Under the pieces are notes generated by a model. It had not been told where the DNA came from. It saw only the letters and a list, made by a program, of their open reading frames with translations, and made no database searches. DNA of 64,000 bases from Pseudomonas sp. FEN (GTDB lineage Bacteria > Pseudomonadota > Gammaproteobacteria > Pseudomonadales > Pseudomonadaceae): positions 434,001 to 498,000 of the forward strand of contig NZ_CAJFDC010000007.1 of NCBI RefSeq assembly GCF_904067045.1, in the 5' to 3' direction. The position numbers and the translations under genes are program-made. This document shows positions 10,654 through 22,554 of this stretch, in pieces; positions within the stretch are counted from its first letter, which is position 1, and every line of letters starts with the position of its first letter.

Positions 10654-11982
10654 ATGGCCAAGAAGCTTTACATCGAAACCCACGGTTGCCAGATGAACGA
10701 GTATGACAGCTCGCGCATGGTCGACCTGCTGGGCGAACACCAGGCCCTGGAAGTCACCGCCCGCGCCGAAGACGCGGACGTCATCCTGCTCAATACCTGC
10801 TCGATCCGCGAGCGCGCCCAGGACCGGGTCTACTCCCAACTGGGCCGCTGGCGCGAACTGAAACTGGCAAACCCGGAGATGGTGATCGCCGTCGGCGGCT
10901 GTGTCGCCAGCCAGGAAGGCGCGGCGATCCGCGACCGCGCGCCCTATGTCGACGTGGTCTTCGGCCCGCAGACCCTGCACCGCCTGCCGGAAATGATCGA
11001 TGCCGCGCGCCTGACCAAGCTGCCACAGGTGGACGTGTCGTTCCCGGAAATCGAAAAGTTCGACCACCTGCCCGAACCGCGTATCGATGGCCCGAGCGCC
11101 TACGTCTCGGTGATGGAAGGCTGCAGCAAGTACTGCACCTTCTGCGTCGTGCCCTACACCCGTGGCGAAGAAGTCAGCCGACCGTTCGACGACGTGATCG
11201 CCGAGATCATCCACCTGGCCGAACACGGCGTGCGCGAAGTGACCCTGCTGGGGCAGAACGTCAACGGCTATCGCGGCGCCACCCATGACGGCCGCCTGGC
11301 GGACCTGGCGGAGCTGATCCGCGTGGTCGCCGCCGTCGACGGCATCGAGCGGATCCGCTACACCACCTCGCACCCGCTGGAGTTCTCCGACAGCCTGATC
11401 CAGGCCCACGCCGAGGTCCCGCAACTGGTCAAGCACCTGCACCTGCCGGTGCAGTCCGGTTCGGACCGGATCCTCGCGGCGATGAAACGCAACTACACGG
11501 CGCTGGAATACAAGTCCAAACTGCGCAAGTTGCGCGCCGCCGTGCCGGGGATCTGCATCAGTTCGGACTTTATCGTCGGCTTCCCCGGCGAAACCGAGAA
11601 AGACTTCGAGCAGACCATGAAGCTGATCGAAGACGTCGGTTTCGACTTCTCCTACTCCTTCGTCTACAGCCCGCGTCCCGGCACGCCAGCGGCGGATTTG
11701 CCGGACGAGACCCCGGAAGAAGTGAAGAAAGAACGCCTCAACGCCCTGCAGCATCGCCTGAACCAGCAAGGATTCGAGATCAGCCGACAGATGGTCGGTA
11801 CGATCCAGCGCATCCTGGTGACCGATTACTCGAAAAAAGACCCTGGAGAATTGCAGGGCCGCACCGAGAATAATCGTATCGTCAACTTCCGCTGCGACAA
11901 TCCGCAACTGATCGGCCAGTTTATCGACGTGAACATCGACGCGGCGCAACCCCATTCACTGCGTGGCTCGATACTGCAATGA
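10654..11982 (+). CDS. miaB: tRNA-2-methylthio-N6-dimethylallyladenosine synthase
   Basis: A 442-residue radical-SAM methylthiotransferase acting on i6A37 of tRNAs reading UNN codons. N-terminal UPF0004 domain with cluster-binding cysteines (Cys of [36 protein letters not shown]), radical-SAM motif CSKYCTFC, then C-terminal TRAM domain (about 375-442). An ATG two codons upstream at 10648 is possible; 10654 ([12 protein letters not shown]) fits the family. It is followed by a REPIN and the ybeZ-ybeY-corC-lnt genes, a conserved order in gammaproteobacteria. Confidence 0.96.
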   Translation: MAKKLYIETHGCQMNEYDSSRMVDLLGEHQALEVTARAEDADVILLNTCSIRERAQDRVYSQLGRWRELKLANPEMVIAVGGCVASQEGAAIRDRAPYVDVVFGPQTLHRLPEMIDAARLTKLPQVDVSFPEIEKFDHLPEPRIDGPSAYVSVMEGCSKYCTFCVVPYTRGEEVSRPFDDVIAEIIHLAEHGVREVTLLGQNVNGYRGATHDGRLADLAELIRVVAAVDGIERIRYTTSHPLEFSDSLIQAHAEVPQLVKHLHLPVQSGSDRILAAMKRNYTALEYKSKLRKLRAAVPGICISSDFIVGFPGETEKDFEQTMKLIEDVGFDFSYSFVYSPRPGTPAADLPDETPEEVKKERLNALQHRLNQQGFEISRQMVGTIQRILVTDYSKKDPGELQGRTENNRIVNFRCDNPQLIGQFIDVNIDAAQPHSLRGSILQ

Positions 11983-11999
11983 AGCCCTTGCGGGCTGCC

Positions 12000-12145
12000 G
12001 TGGCGAGCGGGCCTGTCGGGACGCCGCATCGCCGCGCGGGGCTGCGAAGCGGCCCAAAAACCGACGAATCCGGTGCATCAGGTAGACCGAGGTAGCCGGC
12101 TTTACGACTGCTGCGCAGCCGAGCGGGGGCAAGCCCCCTCGCCAC
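12000..12145. repeat. REPIN, family 2, with expanded left arm
   Basis: The right arm is the family 2 form GCGGGGGCAAGCCCCCTCGCCAC. The left arm starts GTGGCGAGCGGGCCTG but carries an extra GC-rich segment (about 12015-12036) before GCGCGGGGCTGCGAAGC. A reverse-complement relative of this insert occurs in the right arm of the REPIN at 52410-52555. It lies between miaB and ybeZ. Confidence 0.82.
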
Positions 12146-12240
12146 AGGGGGCATTCAGCGCTCATAAGAGCTTTCGCCCCCGGGCTGCTAGCGTTATCCT
12201 TGATTTCATCTCAATTGCCGTCGGGCGGCTAAAAACGACC

Positions 12241-13239
12241 TTGAACGCACCCATCGAACCTCATCGTTTCATCCTCGAGCCTTTCGAGGCTCGCCGCTTC
12301 GCCAATCTGTGCGGGCAGTTCGACGAGCACTTGCGCTTGATCGAACAGCGCCTGACCATCGAGATCCGCAATCGCGGCAATCAGTTCGAACTGATCGGCG
12401 AACCCAAGCTCACCTCCTCCGCGGAAAACCTGCTGCGCCGCCTGTACCGGGAAACCAAGGGTACCGAGCTGTCGCCGGACATGGTCCACCTGTTCCTGCA
12501 GGAATCGAGCATCGAAGACCTGCACAACAACCCGGTGGCCGAAGCCAGCGTGGCCCTGCGCACCAAAAAAGGCATGATTCGCCCCCGCGGCCTGAATCAG
12601 CAGCGCTATGTGAAGGAAATCCTCGGCAACGACATCAACTTCGGGATCGGCCCGGCAGGTACCGGCAAGACCTACCTGGCCGTGGCCTGTGCCGTGGACG
12701 CGCTGGAGCGCGAGCAGGTGCGCCGCATCCTGCTGGTGCGCCCGGCGGTCGAAGCCGGTGAAAAGCTCGGCTTCCTGCCCGGCGACCTGGCCCAGAAGAT
12801 CGACCCGTACCTGCGCCCACTCTACGACGCCCTGTATGAAATGCTCGGCTTCGAATACGTGGCCAAGCTGATCGAACGCCAGGTCATCGAGGTCGCACCG
12901 CTGGCCTACATGCGCGGCCGGACCCTGAACAACAGCTTCATCATCCTCGACGAAAGCCAGAACACCACCGTCGAACAGATGAAAATGTTCCTGACCCGCA
13001 TCGGCTTCGGCTCCACCGCGGTGATCACCGGCGACATCACCCAGGTCGACCTGCCCAAGGGCACGAAATCCGGGCTGGCCCACGTGATCAAGGTCCTCAA
13101 GGACGTGCCGGGCATCAGCTTCACCCATTTCATGCCCAAGGACGTGGTCCGCCACCCACTGGTGCAACGCATTGTCGAAGCCTACGAGCGCTTCGAAAAC
13201 GCCGACGAAGACACCTCGGGTGCCCGCCGCGATGCTTGA
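12241..13239 (+). CDS. ybeZ: PhoH-like ATPase YbeZ
   Basis: A 332-residue cytoplasmic P-loop ATPase of the PhoH family, linked to the RNase YbeY and RNA handling. Walker [12 protein letters not shown] and Walker [12 protein letters not shown] are intact. The family N-terminus [19 protein letters not shown] is preceded by TTG at 12241 with no suitable ATG nearby, so TTG is taken as the start codon. The reading frame stays open upstream to 12073, but that part is REPIN sequence. Its last 8 bases overlap the start of ybeY, indicating translational coupling. Confidence 0.93.
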   Translation: MNAPIEPHRFILEPFEARRFANLCGQFDEHLRLIEQRLTIEIRNRGNQFELIGEPKLTSSAENLLRRLYRETKGTELSPDMVHLFLQESSIEDLHNNPVAEASVALRTKKGMIRPRGLNQQRYVKEILGNDINFGIGPAGTGKTYLAVACAVDALEREQVRRILLVRPAVEAGEKLGFLPGDLAQKIDPYLRPLYDALYEMLGFEYVAKLIERQVIEVAPLAYMRGRTLNNSFIILDESQNTTVEQMKMFLTRIGFGSTAVITGDITQVDLPKGTKSGLAHVIKVLKDVPGISFTHFMPKDVVRHPLVQRIVEAYERFENADEDTSGARRDA

Positions 13240-13690
13240 ACTCGATCTGCAGCGGGCCAGCGAGGCCCCCGCGCCCAGTGACGCCGAGTTTCGTCGCTGG
13301 TGCGAACTGGCCCTGCGCCAGCGCACGGCCGATTCCGAGCTGACCATCCGCCTGGTGGACGAGCCCGAAGGCCGCGAACTCAACCATACCTGGCGGCACA
13401 AGGACTACGCGACCAACGTGCTGTCCTTTCCCGCCGACGTGCCGGACGAACTGCTGGACATCCCATTACTGGGCGATCTGGTGATCTGCATCCCGGTGGT
13501 CGCTCGCGAAGCGGCTGAACAAGGCAAGACGCTGGAGGCCCATTGGGCCCATCTGGTCATTCACGGCTGCCTGCATCTATTGGGTTACGACCATATAGAT
13601 GACGAGGAAGCCGAGGAAATGGAAGCACTGGAACGAACGTTGCTTGCCGAATTGGGTCATCCCGACCCCTATATCGATGACGAACACTGA
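13232..13690 (+). CDS. ybeY: Endoribonuclease YbeY (rRNA maturation factor)
   Basis: A 152-residue zinc endoribonuclease for 16S rRNA 3'-end maturation and ribosome quality control. The metal site [11 protein letters not shown] (H-x3-H-x5-H) is intact, as is the preceding TNVLSFP motif. The ATG at 13232 overlaps the end of ybeZ, as is common for this pair. corC follows 34 bp downstream. Confidence 0.95.
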   Translation: MLELDLQRASEAPAPSDAEFRRWCELALRQRTADSELTIRLVDEPEGRELNHTWRHKDYATNVLSFPADVPDELLDIPLLGDLVICIPVVAREAAEQGKTLEAHWAHLVIHGCLHLLGYDHIDDEEAEEMEALERTLLAELGHPDPYIDDEH

Positions 13691-13724
13691 TCACTCCACC
13701 ACCAAGGGATACGAGTAAATCGCT

Positions 13725-14564
13725 ATGAGCGAAGATCGATCGAGCAACGGGCAGAAGTCCTGGCTGGGTAAACTGACCCAGGCTTTTGCCCATGAGCCGA
13801 AAAACCGCCAGGAGCTGCTGGAGCTGCTGCGCGAAGCCCATCAGAACAAATTGCTGGACAGCGAAGCGCTGGCCATCGTCGAAGGCGCCATCCAGGTCGC
13901 CGACCTGCAGGTCCGCGACATCATGGTCCCGCGCTCGCAGATGATCAGCATCAAGGCGACCCAGACTCCCCGCGAATTCCTCCCGGCGGTCATCAACGCC
14001 GCGCACTCGCGCTACCCGGTGATCGGCGAAAGCCATGACGATGTCATGGGCGTGTTGCTGGCCAAGGACCTGTTACCGCTGGTCCTGCAGGAAAACGGCG
14101 ACACCTTCAACATCAAGGACCTGCTGCGCCCGGCGACCTTCGTCCCCGAGTCCAAGCGCCTCAACGTGCTGCTGCGCGAGTTCCGCGCCAACCATAACCA
14201 CATGGCCATCGTCATTGACGAATACGGCGGCGTGGCGGGCCTGGTGACCATCGAGGACGTGCTGGAGCAGATCGTCGGCGATATCGAGGACGAGCATGAC
14301 GTCGAGGAAGACAGCTACATCAAGCCCCTGCCCAGCGGCGACTTCCTGATCAAGGCGCTGACCCCGATCGAAAATTTCAACGCGTTCTTCGACAGCGAAT
14401 TCTCCGATGACGAGTTCGACACTGTCGGCGGCCTGGTGATGAGTGCGTTCGGGCACCTGCCCAAGCGTAATGAAATCACCGAAATCGGCGCGTATCGTTT
14501 CCGTATCCTGAATGCCGACAGCCGTCGTATTCACCTGATCCGCCTGACCCCCATTAGCCGCTAA
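13725..14564 (+). CDS. corC: CorC/YbeX-type CBS-domain protein (magnesium/cobalt efflux)
   Basis: A 279-residue cytoplasmic protein with two CBS domains (first around VRDIMVPRSQMISI, second around VVIDEYGG-type sequence MAIVIDEYGGVAGLVTIEDVLEQIVGDIEDE) and a C-terminal CorC_HlyC domain (about 200-279). The family is linked to Mg2+/Co2+ efflux, and YbeX also to ribosome physiology. It has no membrane segment. Its stop lies 8 bp before the lnt start, so it is co-transcribed with lnt. Confidence 0.93.
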   Translation: MSEDRSSNGQKSWLGKLTQAFAHEPKNRQELLELLREAHQNKLLDSEALAIVEGAIQVADLQVRDIMVPRSQMISIKATQTPREFLPAVINAAHSRYPVIGESHDDVMGVLLAKDLLPLVLQENGDTFNIKDLLRPATFVPESKRLNVLLREFRANHNHMAIVIDEYGGVAGLVTIEDVLEQIVGDIEDEHDVEEDSYIKPLPSGDFLIKALTPIENFNAFFDSEFSDDEFDTVGGLVMSAFGHLPKRNEITEIGAYRFRILNADSRRIHLIRLTPISR

Positions 14565-14572
14565 GGACTGAC

Positions 14573-16096
14573 ATGCTGCGCTTAACCCGCCCCGGCTGGC
14601 CCGGTAATCTGCTGGCCGTGGTGGCTGGCGCACTGACCACCCTGGCCCTGGCGCCTTACGATATCTGGCCATTGGCGTTGTTGGCGCTGGGTGTGTTCTA
14701 TGCCGGCCTGCGCGAACTAACTCCGCGCCAGGCCCTGGGGCGCGGCTGGTGCTTCGGTTTCGGCCTGTTCGGCGCCGGCACCAGCTGGATCTACGTCAGC
14801 ATCCATACCTACGGCGGCGCTTCGATGCTGCTGGCCGGCTTCCTGATGCTGCTGTTCATCTCGGCGATTGCCTGGTTCTTTGCCCTGCCCGCCTGGCTCT
14901 GGGCGCGCTGGATACGCCGCAATGAAGCGCCGCTGGCCGACGCCCTGGCCTTCGCCGCCTTGTGGGTGGGCCAGGAAGCCTTTCGTGGCTGGTTCCTGAC
15001 CGGTTTCCCCTGGCTCTATTCCGGCTACAGCCAGCTCGACGGCCCCCTGACGGGCCTGGCACCGCTGGGGGGGATCTGGCTGATCTCCTTCACCCTGGCC
15101 CTGACAGCCGCGCTGCTGTACAACGCCCGCCGTTTGTTCAAGAGCGGGCGCCAGGCCTTTATCGTCCTCGGCGCGGTGCTGCTGGTCGGTCCCTGGGTGA
15201 TGGCGATCGCCCTCAAGCATCACGCCTGGACCAGCCCGGCGGGCGAACCGCTGACGGTGGCGGCGATCCAGGGCAATATCGAACAGAGCATGAAGTGGGA
15301 CCCGGAGCAGCTCAATACCCAGCTGGCGCTGTACCGCGACCTGAGCTTTCGCTCCAAGCGCGTGGACCTGCTGATCTGGCCGGAAACCGCCGTGCCGGTG
15401 CTGAAGGAGTCGGCCGAGGGCTACCTGGCGATGATGGGCCGCTTCGCCGCGGACCGGCATTCGGCACTGATCACCGGGGTACCGATCCGCGAGGTGGTGC
15501 ACAACGAGAAGCGCTACTACAACGGCATCACCGTGACCGGCGAAGGCGATGGCACTTATCTGAAACAGAAACTGGTGCCATTTGGCGAGTATGTGCCGCT
15601 GCAGGACTTGCTGCGCGGGCTGATCGACTTCTTTAACCTGCCAATGTCCGACTTCGCCCGCGGCCCGGATGACCAGGCACTGCTGCAAGCCAAGGGTTAC
15701 CAGATTGCCCCGTTTATCTGCTACGAAGTGGTCTACCCGGAATTCGCCGCCAGCCTGTCGGCGCGCAGTGAGCTGTTGCTGACCATCAGCAACGACACCT
15801 GGTTCGGCACCTCGATCGGCCCCTTGCAGCACCTGCAAATGGCCCAGATGCGCGCACTGGAGGCCGGACGCTGGATGATTCGGGCCACCAACAACGGTGT
15901 CACCGGCTTGATCGATCCGTTCGGCCAGATCACCGCGCGGATCCCGCAATTCGAGCAGGGCATCCTGTATGGCGAAGTGGTGCCAATGCACAACCTGACG
16001 CCTTACCTGCGCTGGCGTTCGTGGCCGTTGATCATCCTGTGTGGCTTGCTGTTCGGCTGGGCCTTGCTGGCCAGCCGGATCGCCAAGACGGTGTAG
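14573..16096 (+). CDS. lnt: Apolipoprotein N-acyltransferase
   Basis: A 507-residue inner-membrane enzyme adding the third acyl chain to lipoproteins. About six N-terminal membrane helices (1-220) precede a periplasmic nitrilase domain. The catalytic triad is visible as Glu in LIWPETAVP, Lys in YLKQKLVPFGEYVP and Cys in PFICYEVVYPE, and a C-terminal helix closes the protein. It ends the ybeZ-ybeY-corC-lnt cluster. The window encodes several of its likely substrates (LptE, RlpA, the transglycosylase at 22555, the MORN lipoprotein at 41937). Confidence 0.96.
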   Translation: MLRLTRPGWPGNLLAVVAGALTTLALAPYDIWPLALLALGVFYAGLRELTPRQALGRGWCFGFGLFGAGTSWIYVSIHTYGGASMLLAGFLMLLFISAIAWFFALPAWLWARWIRRNEAPLADALAFAALWVGQEAFRGWFLTGFPWLYSGYSQLDGPLTGLAPLGGIWLISFTLALTAALLYNARRLFKSGRQAFIVLGAVLLVGPWVMAIALKHHAWTSPAGEPLTVAAIQGNIEQSMKWDPEQLNTQLALYRDLSFRSKRVDLLIWPETAVPVLKESAEGYLAMMGRFAADRHSALITGVPIREVVHNEKRYYNGITVTGEGDGTYLKQKLVPFGEYVPLQDLLRGLIDFFNLPMSDFARGPDDQALLQAKGYQIAPFICYEVVYPEFAASLSARSELLLTISNDTWFGTSIGPLQHLQMAQMRALEAGRWMIRATNNGVTGLIDPFGQITARIPQFEQGILYGEVVPMHNLTPYLRWRSWPLIILCGLLFGWALLASRIAKTV

Positions 16097-16117
16097 CTTA
16101 AAAGGTAGTCCACACTT

Positions 16118-16248
16118 GTGGCGAGCGGGCTTGCCCGCGCTGGGTCGCGAAGCGGCCCTGAAAGCAGTGATCGCGATGGAACAGCTGGAACACGGTGATC
16201 GGTTTTACGACTGCTTCGCAGCCGAACGGGGGCAAGCCCCCTCACTAC
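16118..16248. repeat. REPIN, family 2
   Basis: Left arm GTGGCGAGCGGGCTTGCCCG followed by GGTCGCGAAGCGGCCC; right arm ACGACTGCTTCGCAGCCGAA then GGGGGCAAGCCCCCTCACTAC. It lies in the gap between convergent lnt and the YdcF-like gene. Confidence 0.87.
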
Positions 16249-16288
16249 AAAGTAGCGCCAACTACACACATTGGTGTCCAGTCCTGAT

Positions 16289-17050
16289 CTAGCGGTAGAA
16301 CAGCCGGTAACCCACCTGTCCCACCGCCTCGTTGATCAACTGCCCACTACGCCAGATCGCCTTGAACTCCGGCAGCCAACCGCCCAGCGGGCTGGAATTG
16401 TCCCGCCCGTAAAACCCCACCGGTGCCGGCACCACGGTAAAACCAGCCGTCTCAAAGCTCCACAGCGCGCGCGGCATATGGGCGGCATGGGTCACCACGA
16501 CCACCCGTTTGATACCCAGCGGTGCGAGCAGCTCATAACTGAATTGGGCATTTTCCCAAGTGGTGGTGCTACGCCCTTCCTGCCAGCGCACCGTCACCCC
16601 GGAATCACTCTGCATCGACGCCGCCATCAACGCCGCCTCACTCGGTGGCGTGCCGTAATGCAAACCGCCACTGGTCAGTACCGGCAACCCGGAAGCCTTG
16701 GCCAGACGCGCCGCATAACGCTGGCGCTCCAGGCCGATGCCCGTCGGCTGATCGTCGCCCCACGCCGGATCACCACGCTCGCGCCCCGAGCCCAACACCA
16801 CAATCGCATCGGCCCGCTGCGCCAGCCCGGCCCATTCACCGCGTTCAAGCGGTGGCACGCGCTCCAGCGCCCGCGCGCCCCATTCCACCATTACCGGCAG
16901 GCTCATCAACCAGAACCCGCCCAGACCAAGAGCAAAGCACAACCCCGCCAGACGCGGCCGAGTGCGCCGAAACCACCAGGCAAACAGCAGCAACAGCAAC
17001 AGCAGGCCGGGCGGCAGGAGCAATTGTTTAAGGATGTAACGAACAGGCAT
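16289..17050 (-). CDS. YdcF/ElyC-family DUF218 membrane protein
   Basis: A 253-residue protein with two N-terminal membrane helices (about 5-25 and 33-52) and a DUF218 domain containing ADAIVVLGSGRERGD, LTSGGLHYG, STTTWENAQ and VVVVTHAAHMPRALWSFE, the family core. In E. coli, ElyC of this family affects envelope integrity and lipid-carrier metabolism. That role is family knowledge and not shown here. It is convergent with lnt across a REPIN. Confidence 0.85.
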   Translation of the reverse strand: MPVRYILKQLLLPPGLLLLLLLFAWWFRRTRPRLAGLCFALGLGGFWLMSLPVMVEWGARALERVPPLERGEWAGLAQRADAIVVLGSGRERGDPAWGDDQPTGIGLERQRYAARLAKASGLPVLTSGGLHYGTPPSEAALMAASMQSDSGVTVRWQEGRSTTTWENAQFSYELLAPLGIKRVVVVTHAAHMPRALWSFETAGFTVVPAPVGFYGRDNSSPLGGWLPEFKAIWRSGQLINEAVGQVGYRLFYR

Positions 17051-17171
17051 CGGGCACCTCCAGAAGATGCCCGAAGCCTAAGTGCATCGGGGTCAATCAA
17101 CAACCTCTGGAACAATGGCTTCAAATCGAAGCCTGGTTAGCGACAGACAACAGCATGCCGCCGGGCGACTC

Positions 17172-17489
17172 TTACTTGACCCCCACCGACTTGAACTTCG
17201 CCGAACCGGGATTGGGCATTTTATCTTTCAACCAGATGATCTCGGCCGAATGGGGAGGCACCTCGTGCGCCACAATCGAAGGCGGCACAGGCATATCCCG
17301 TCCACTGAGATCCAGGTAGGCCCTGATCAATTCGAACTCGGCGTGGCTCAAGCCACGCAACTCCAACTCGGCAGGCCACTCATCACGCAAACGAGCCGCC
17401 GTGCTGGCTGTGTCCAGGGCATGCCCCAGACGGGTGATCAAACGCTCGTACAACTCGGGTTTCATGACATATCGCTGCGACTCCACCAT
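17172..17489 (-). CDS. Small conserved protein of unknown function
   Basis: A 105-residue, mostly helical soluble protein, MVESQRYVMKPELYERLI at the N-terminus, with no signal peptide or recognised motif. A clear GAGGTGAG ribosome-binding site sits just ahead of the ATG at 17489, supporting that start over the later Met at 17465. It is divergent from leuS. I do not recognise the family; an uncharacterised gene occupies this position in P. aeruginosa. Confidence 0.65.
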   Translation of the reverse strand: MVESQRYVMKPELYERLITRLGHALDTASTAARLRDEWPAELELRGLSHAEFELIRAYLDLSGRDMPVPPSIVAHEVPPHSAEIIWLKDKMPNPGSAKFKSVGVK

Positions 17490-17643
17490 CCGCTCACCTC
17501 ATTGAAGATAAGAATCACTCCCCCTCTTCCAAGCTTAGCGGTGTCCGGCAAACCAGCCTCCCGCCGCGACCAACGGCTGCGGCGGTGCAATCAGGGTTTC
17601 CCTCGATAGAGCGGCGTCATGTATGCTACGGCGCTTCCTGTAA

Positions 17644-20319
<2,676 letters not shown>

Positions 20320-20407
20320 ATGGAATCGGGCGCCTGTTACCACGGGCGCCTTGCAAGACTTCCGAGGTCGCACCGTCGATCCACAGGGTTTCAAGGGGAG
20401 CAACAAG

Positions 20408-21013
20408 ATGATCAAACGCAATCTGCTGGTAATGGGCCTCGCCGTGCTGCTGAGCGCCTGCGGCTTCCAGCTGCGCGGTACCGGCACCAACCAACTGAGC
20501 ATCAAGGAACTGTCGGTCAGTGCCCGTAACGCCTATGGCGATACCGTCAAGCAATTGACCTCGGTGCTGGAGCACAGCGGTGTCAAGGTCTACAACGGCG
20601 CACCTTACAAGCTGATCCTGACCGACGAACAGGAAAGCCAGCGCGACGCGACCTATTCGGGCTCTGGCCGCAACGCCGAGTACGAACTCAATACCGCGTT
20701 GTACTACGAGGTCCGTGGCGACCACGACCGGCAACTGCTTACCGGCAAGCTGCAGGTGCAGAAGTACTACGTGCACGACGGCAACAACATCACCGCCGGC
20801 GATGCCGAAGCAGGTCAGCTGCGCAAGGAAATGCGTCGCGACCTGATTCAACAGATGGTCCTGCGCCTGCAATTGCTGACGCCAGAGCAACTGGATGCCC
20901 TGCAACAGACCGCCGACGCCAAGGCCAAGGCCGACGCCGATGCCGAGGAAGCCGCGCGCAAGTACGAAGCGTCGCAGCCGCAGCAATCGCCGCTGCAACT
21001 GCCGAAGCAGTAA
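20408..21013 (+). CDS. lptE: LPS-assembly lipoprotein LptE
   Basis: A 201-residue outer-membrane lipoprotein that plugs the LptD barrel and helps insert lipopolysaccharide. The start MIKRNLLVMGLAVLLSACGF gives a signal peptide with lipobox LSAC; the mature protein begins CGFQLRGTG, typical of LptE. The C-terminal 40 residues are Ala/Lys/Asp-rich and probably disordered (TADAKAKADADAEEAARKYE). An AAGGGGAG ribosome-binding site precedes the ATG at 20408. Confidence 0.94.
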   Translation: MIKRNLLVMGLAVLLSACGFQLRGTGTNQLSIKELSVSARNAYGDTVKQLTSVLEHSGVKVYNGAPYKLILTDEQESQRDATYSGSGRNAEYELNTALYYEVRGDHDRQLLTGKLQVQKYYVHDGNNITAGDAEAGQLRKEMRRDLIQQMVLRLQLLTPEQLDALQQTADAKAKADADAEEAARKYEASQPQQSPLQLPKQ

Positions 21014-21020
21014 CCCTGGC

Positions 21021-21039
21021 GGGGCGCCCTCGGCGCCCC
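21021..21039 (+). other. GC hairpin between lptE and holA
   Basis: GGGGCGCC-CTC-GGCGCCCC forms a perfect 8-bp stem with a 3-nt loop, 7 bp after the lptE stop and 14 bp before the holA start. There is no T-run, so it is not a canonical terminator. It may tune read-through, mRNA stability or holA translation. Confidence 0.6.
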
Positions 21040-21053
21040 GCATTGGCCCGCCT

Positions 21054-22091
21054 ATGAAACTCGCCCCCGCCCAACTCGCCAAACACCTGCAAGGCAGCCT
21101 TGCGCCGGTCTACGTCATCAGCGGCGACGATCCGCTGCTGTGCCAGGAGGCGGCTGACGCCATTCGTGGCGCCGCCCGCCAGCAAGGCTTCGACGAACGC
21201 CAGGTGTTCAGTGCCGATGCCAACTTCGATTGGGGCACGCTGCTGCAAGCCGGCGCCAGCATGTCGCTGTTCGCCGAAAAGCGCCTGCTGGAACTGCGCC
21301 TGCCCTCGGGCAAACCCGGGGACAAGGGCGCCGCGGCACTGATCGAGTACTGCTCGCGTCCGGCCGAAGACACCCTGCTGCTGATCAGCCTGCCCAAGCT
21401 CGACGGCAGCGCGCAGAAAACCAAGTGGGGCAAGGCCCTGGTCGAAGGCCAGGCGACCCAGTTCATCCAGATCTGGCCAGTGGACGCGGCCCAGCTGCCA
21501 CAATGGATTCGCCAGCGCCTGTCCCAGGCCGGCCTCTCGGCCCAACAGGACGCGGTGGAACTGATTGCCGCGCGGGTCGAAGGCAACCTGCTGGCGGCGG
21601 CCCAGGAAATCGAAAAACTCAAATTGATGGCCGAGGGAGGGCAAATCACCGTGGAAACGGTGCAGGCCGCCGTGGCCGACAGTGCCCGCTTCGATGTCTT
21701 CGGCCTGGTCGACGCCGTGCTCAATGGCGAAGCCGCCCATGCCCTGCGCATGCTCGAAGGACTGCGGGGCGAAGGGGTCGAGCCGCCGGTGATTCTCTGG
21801 GCACTGGCCCGGGAGCTGCGGCTGCTGGCCAACCTGTCGTTGCAATACAGCCAGGGCGTCCCCCTGGACAAGGCCTTCAGCCAGGCCAGGCCTCCAGTCT
21901 GGGACAAGCGCAAACCGCTGATGAGCAAAGCCCTGCAACGACACTCGGCGCAGCGCTGGAGCCAACTGCTGCTGGACGCACAACGTGTCGATGCCCAGAT
22001 CAAGGGCCAGGCCGCGGGCTCGCCGTGGAGCAGCCTGAGCCGGCTGAGCCTGCTGATGTGCGGCCAACGCCTGGCGCTGCCGGCGGAATAA
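21054..22091 (+). CDS. holA: DNA polymerase III subunit delta
   Basis: A 345-residue clamp-loader subunit that opens the beta sliding clamp. N-terminal domain with APVYVISGDDPLLCQEAADAIR and FAEKRLLELRLPSGKPG; the C-terminal helical collar includes RFDVFGLVDAVLNGEAAHALRML-type sequence. Length is normal. The chosen ATG at 21054 starts MKLAPAQLAKHLQGSLAPVY; the reading frame extends upstream through lptE in another frame, which is ignored. Confidence 0.95.
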   Translation: MKLAPAQLAKHLQGSLAPVYVISGDDPLLCQEAADAIRGAARQQGFDERQVFSADANFDWGTLLQAGASMSLFAEKRLLELRLPSGKPGDKGAAALIEYCSRPAEDTLLLISLPKLDGSAQKTKWGKALVEGQATQFIQIWPVDAAQLPQWIRQRLSQAGLSAQQDAVELIAARVEGNLLAAAQEIEKLKLMAEGGQITVETVQAAVADSARFDVFGLVDAVLNGEAAHALRMLEGLRGEGVEPPVILWALARELRLLANLSLQYSQGVPLDKAFSQARPPVWDKRKPLMSKALQRHSAQRWSQLLLDAQRVDAQIKGQAAGSPWSSLSRLSLLMCGQRLALPAE

Positions 22092-22113
22092 CCCCTGAGC
22101 GGACATAGGCAAT

Positions 22114-22211
22114 TGTAGGAGCGAGCTTGCTCGCGATGGTGGTCAAGACACCGCGGTATCAGATACCCCGCGTTATCGTTGACGTCCATCGCGAGCAAGC
22201 TCGCTCCTACA
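22114..22211. repeat. REPIN, family 3 (TGTAGGAGCGAGCTTGCTCGCGATGG type)
   Basis: Arms TGTAGGAGCGAGCTTGCTCG and its complement ending CGAGCTTGCTCC-type sequence (right end CTCGCTCCTACA), separated by about 46 bp with internal GATACC. It lies between holA and arfA. The only other family 3 copy in the window is at 46834-46940. Confidence 0.9.
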
Positions 22212-22320
22212 GCAGCATTGAGGCTTGCCCCAGTACAATAGCCAAATGCCCCCACTGGACAGCGCCAAAGATCTGCCCGATGATTCGCACTTCTCCAACA
22301 CACCCCAAGAGTGCACGCCC

Positions 22321-22482
22321 ATGAGCAAGCCGTCCCGGCATCGTCCCAACAAAGCCAAATCGATCATCGCCCAGCCACTGTTCCGTAGCCGCCAGGAACA
22401 ACCGGCGAAGGGCAAAGGCAGCTACCGCCGCGAAGCCTTCCAGTCTAAAAGCTGGGAGGCTTCTTACTTTCTGGCGGCCTGA
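22321..22482 (+). CDS. arfA: Alternative ribosome-rescue factor A
   Basis: A 53-residue basic protein MSKPSRHRPNKAKSIIAQPL that continues with LFRSRQEQPAKGKGSYRR and SWEAS, the ArfA core seen in E. coli (PLFRxRVExxKKGKGSYxRK). ArfA recruits RF2 to ribosomes stalled on non-stop mRNA as a backup to tmRNA. The ATG at 22321 is chosen on the ArfA alignment; the frame is open further upstream without similarity. A terminator-like hairpin lies inside the coding region at 22432-22463, six codons before the stop, as in enterobacterial arfA where it makes the mRNA itself non-stop. Family identity is firm; regulation is inferred. Confidence 0.9.
   Translation: MSKPSRHRPNKAKSIIAQPLFRSRQEQPAKGKGSYRREAFQSKSWEASYFLAA
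22432..22472 (+). terminator. Intragenic terminator/RNase III-type hairpin in arfA
   Basis: Twelve base pairs, GAAGCCTTCCAG (22432-22443) with CTGGGAGGCTTC (22452-22463), with one G-U pair and an 8-nt loop, followed by TTACTTTCT. It ends before the arfA stop codon. In E. coli an equivalent structure yields truncated arfA mRNA whose product is tagged by tmRNA, so ArfA accumulates only when tmRNA fails. Confidence 0.75.
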
Positions 22483-22554
22483 AAGCCCCCTCACGACTGC
22501 ACCCCCTCAAGCATGATAAGGTCAGCACCTGATTCGCATAATCCGGACCCGCGC

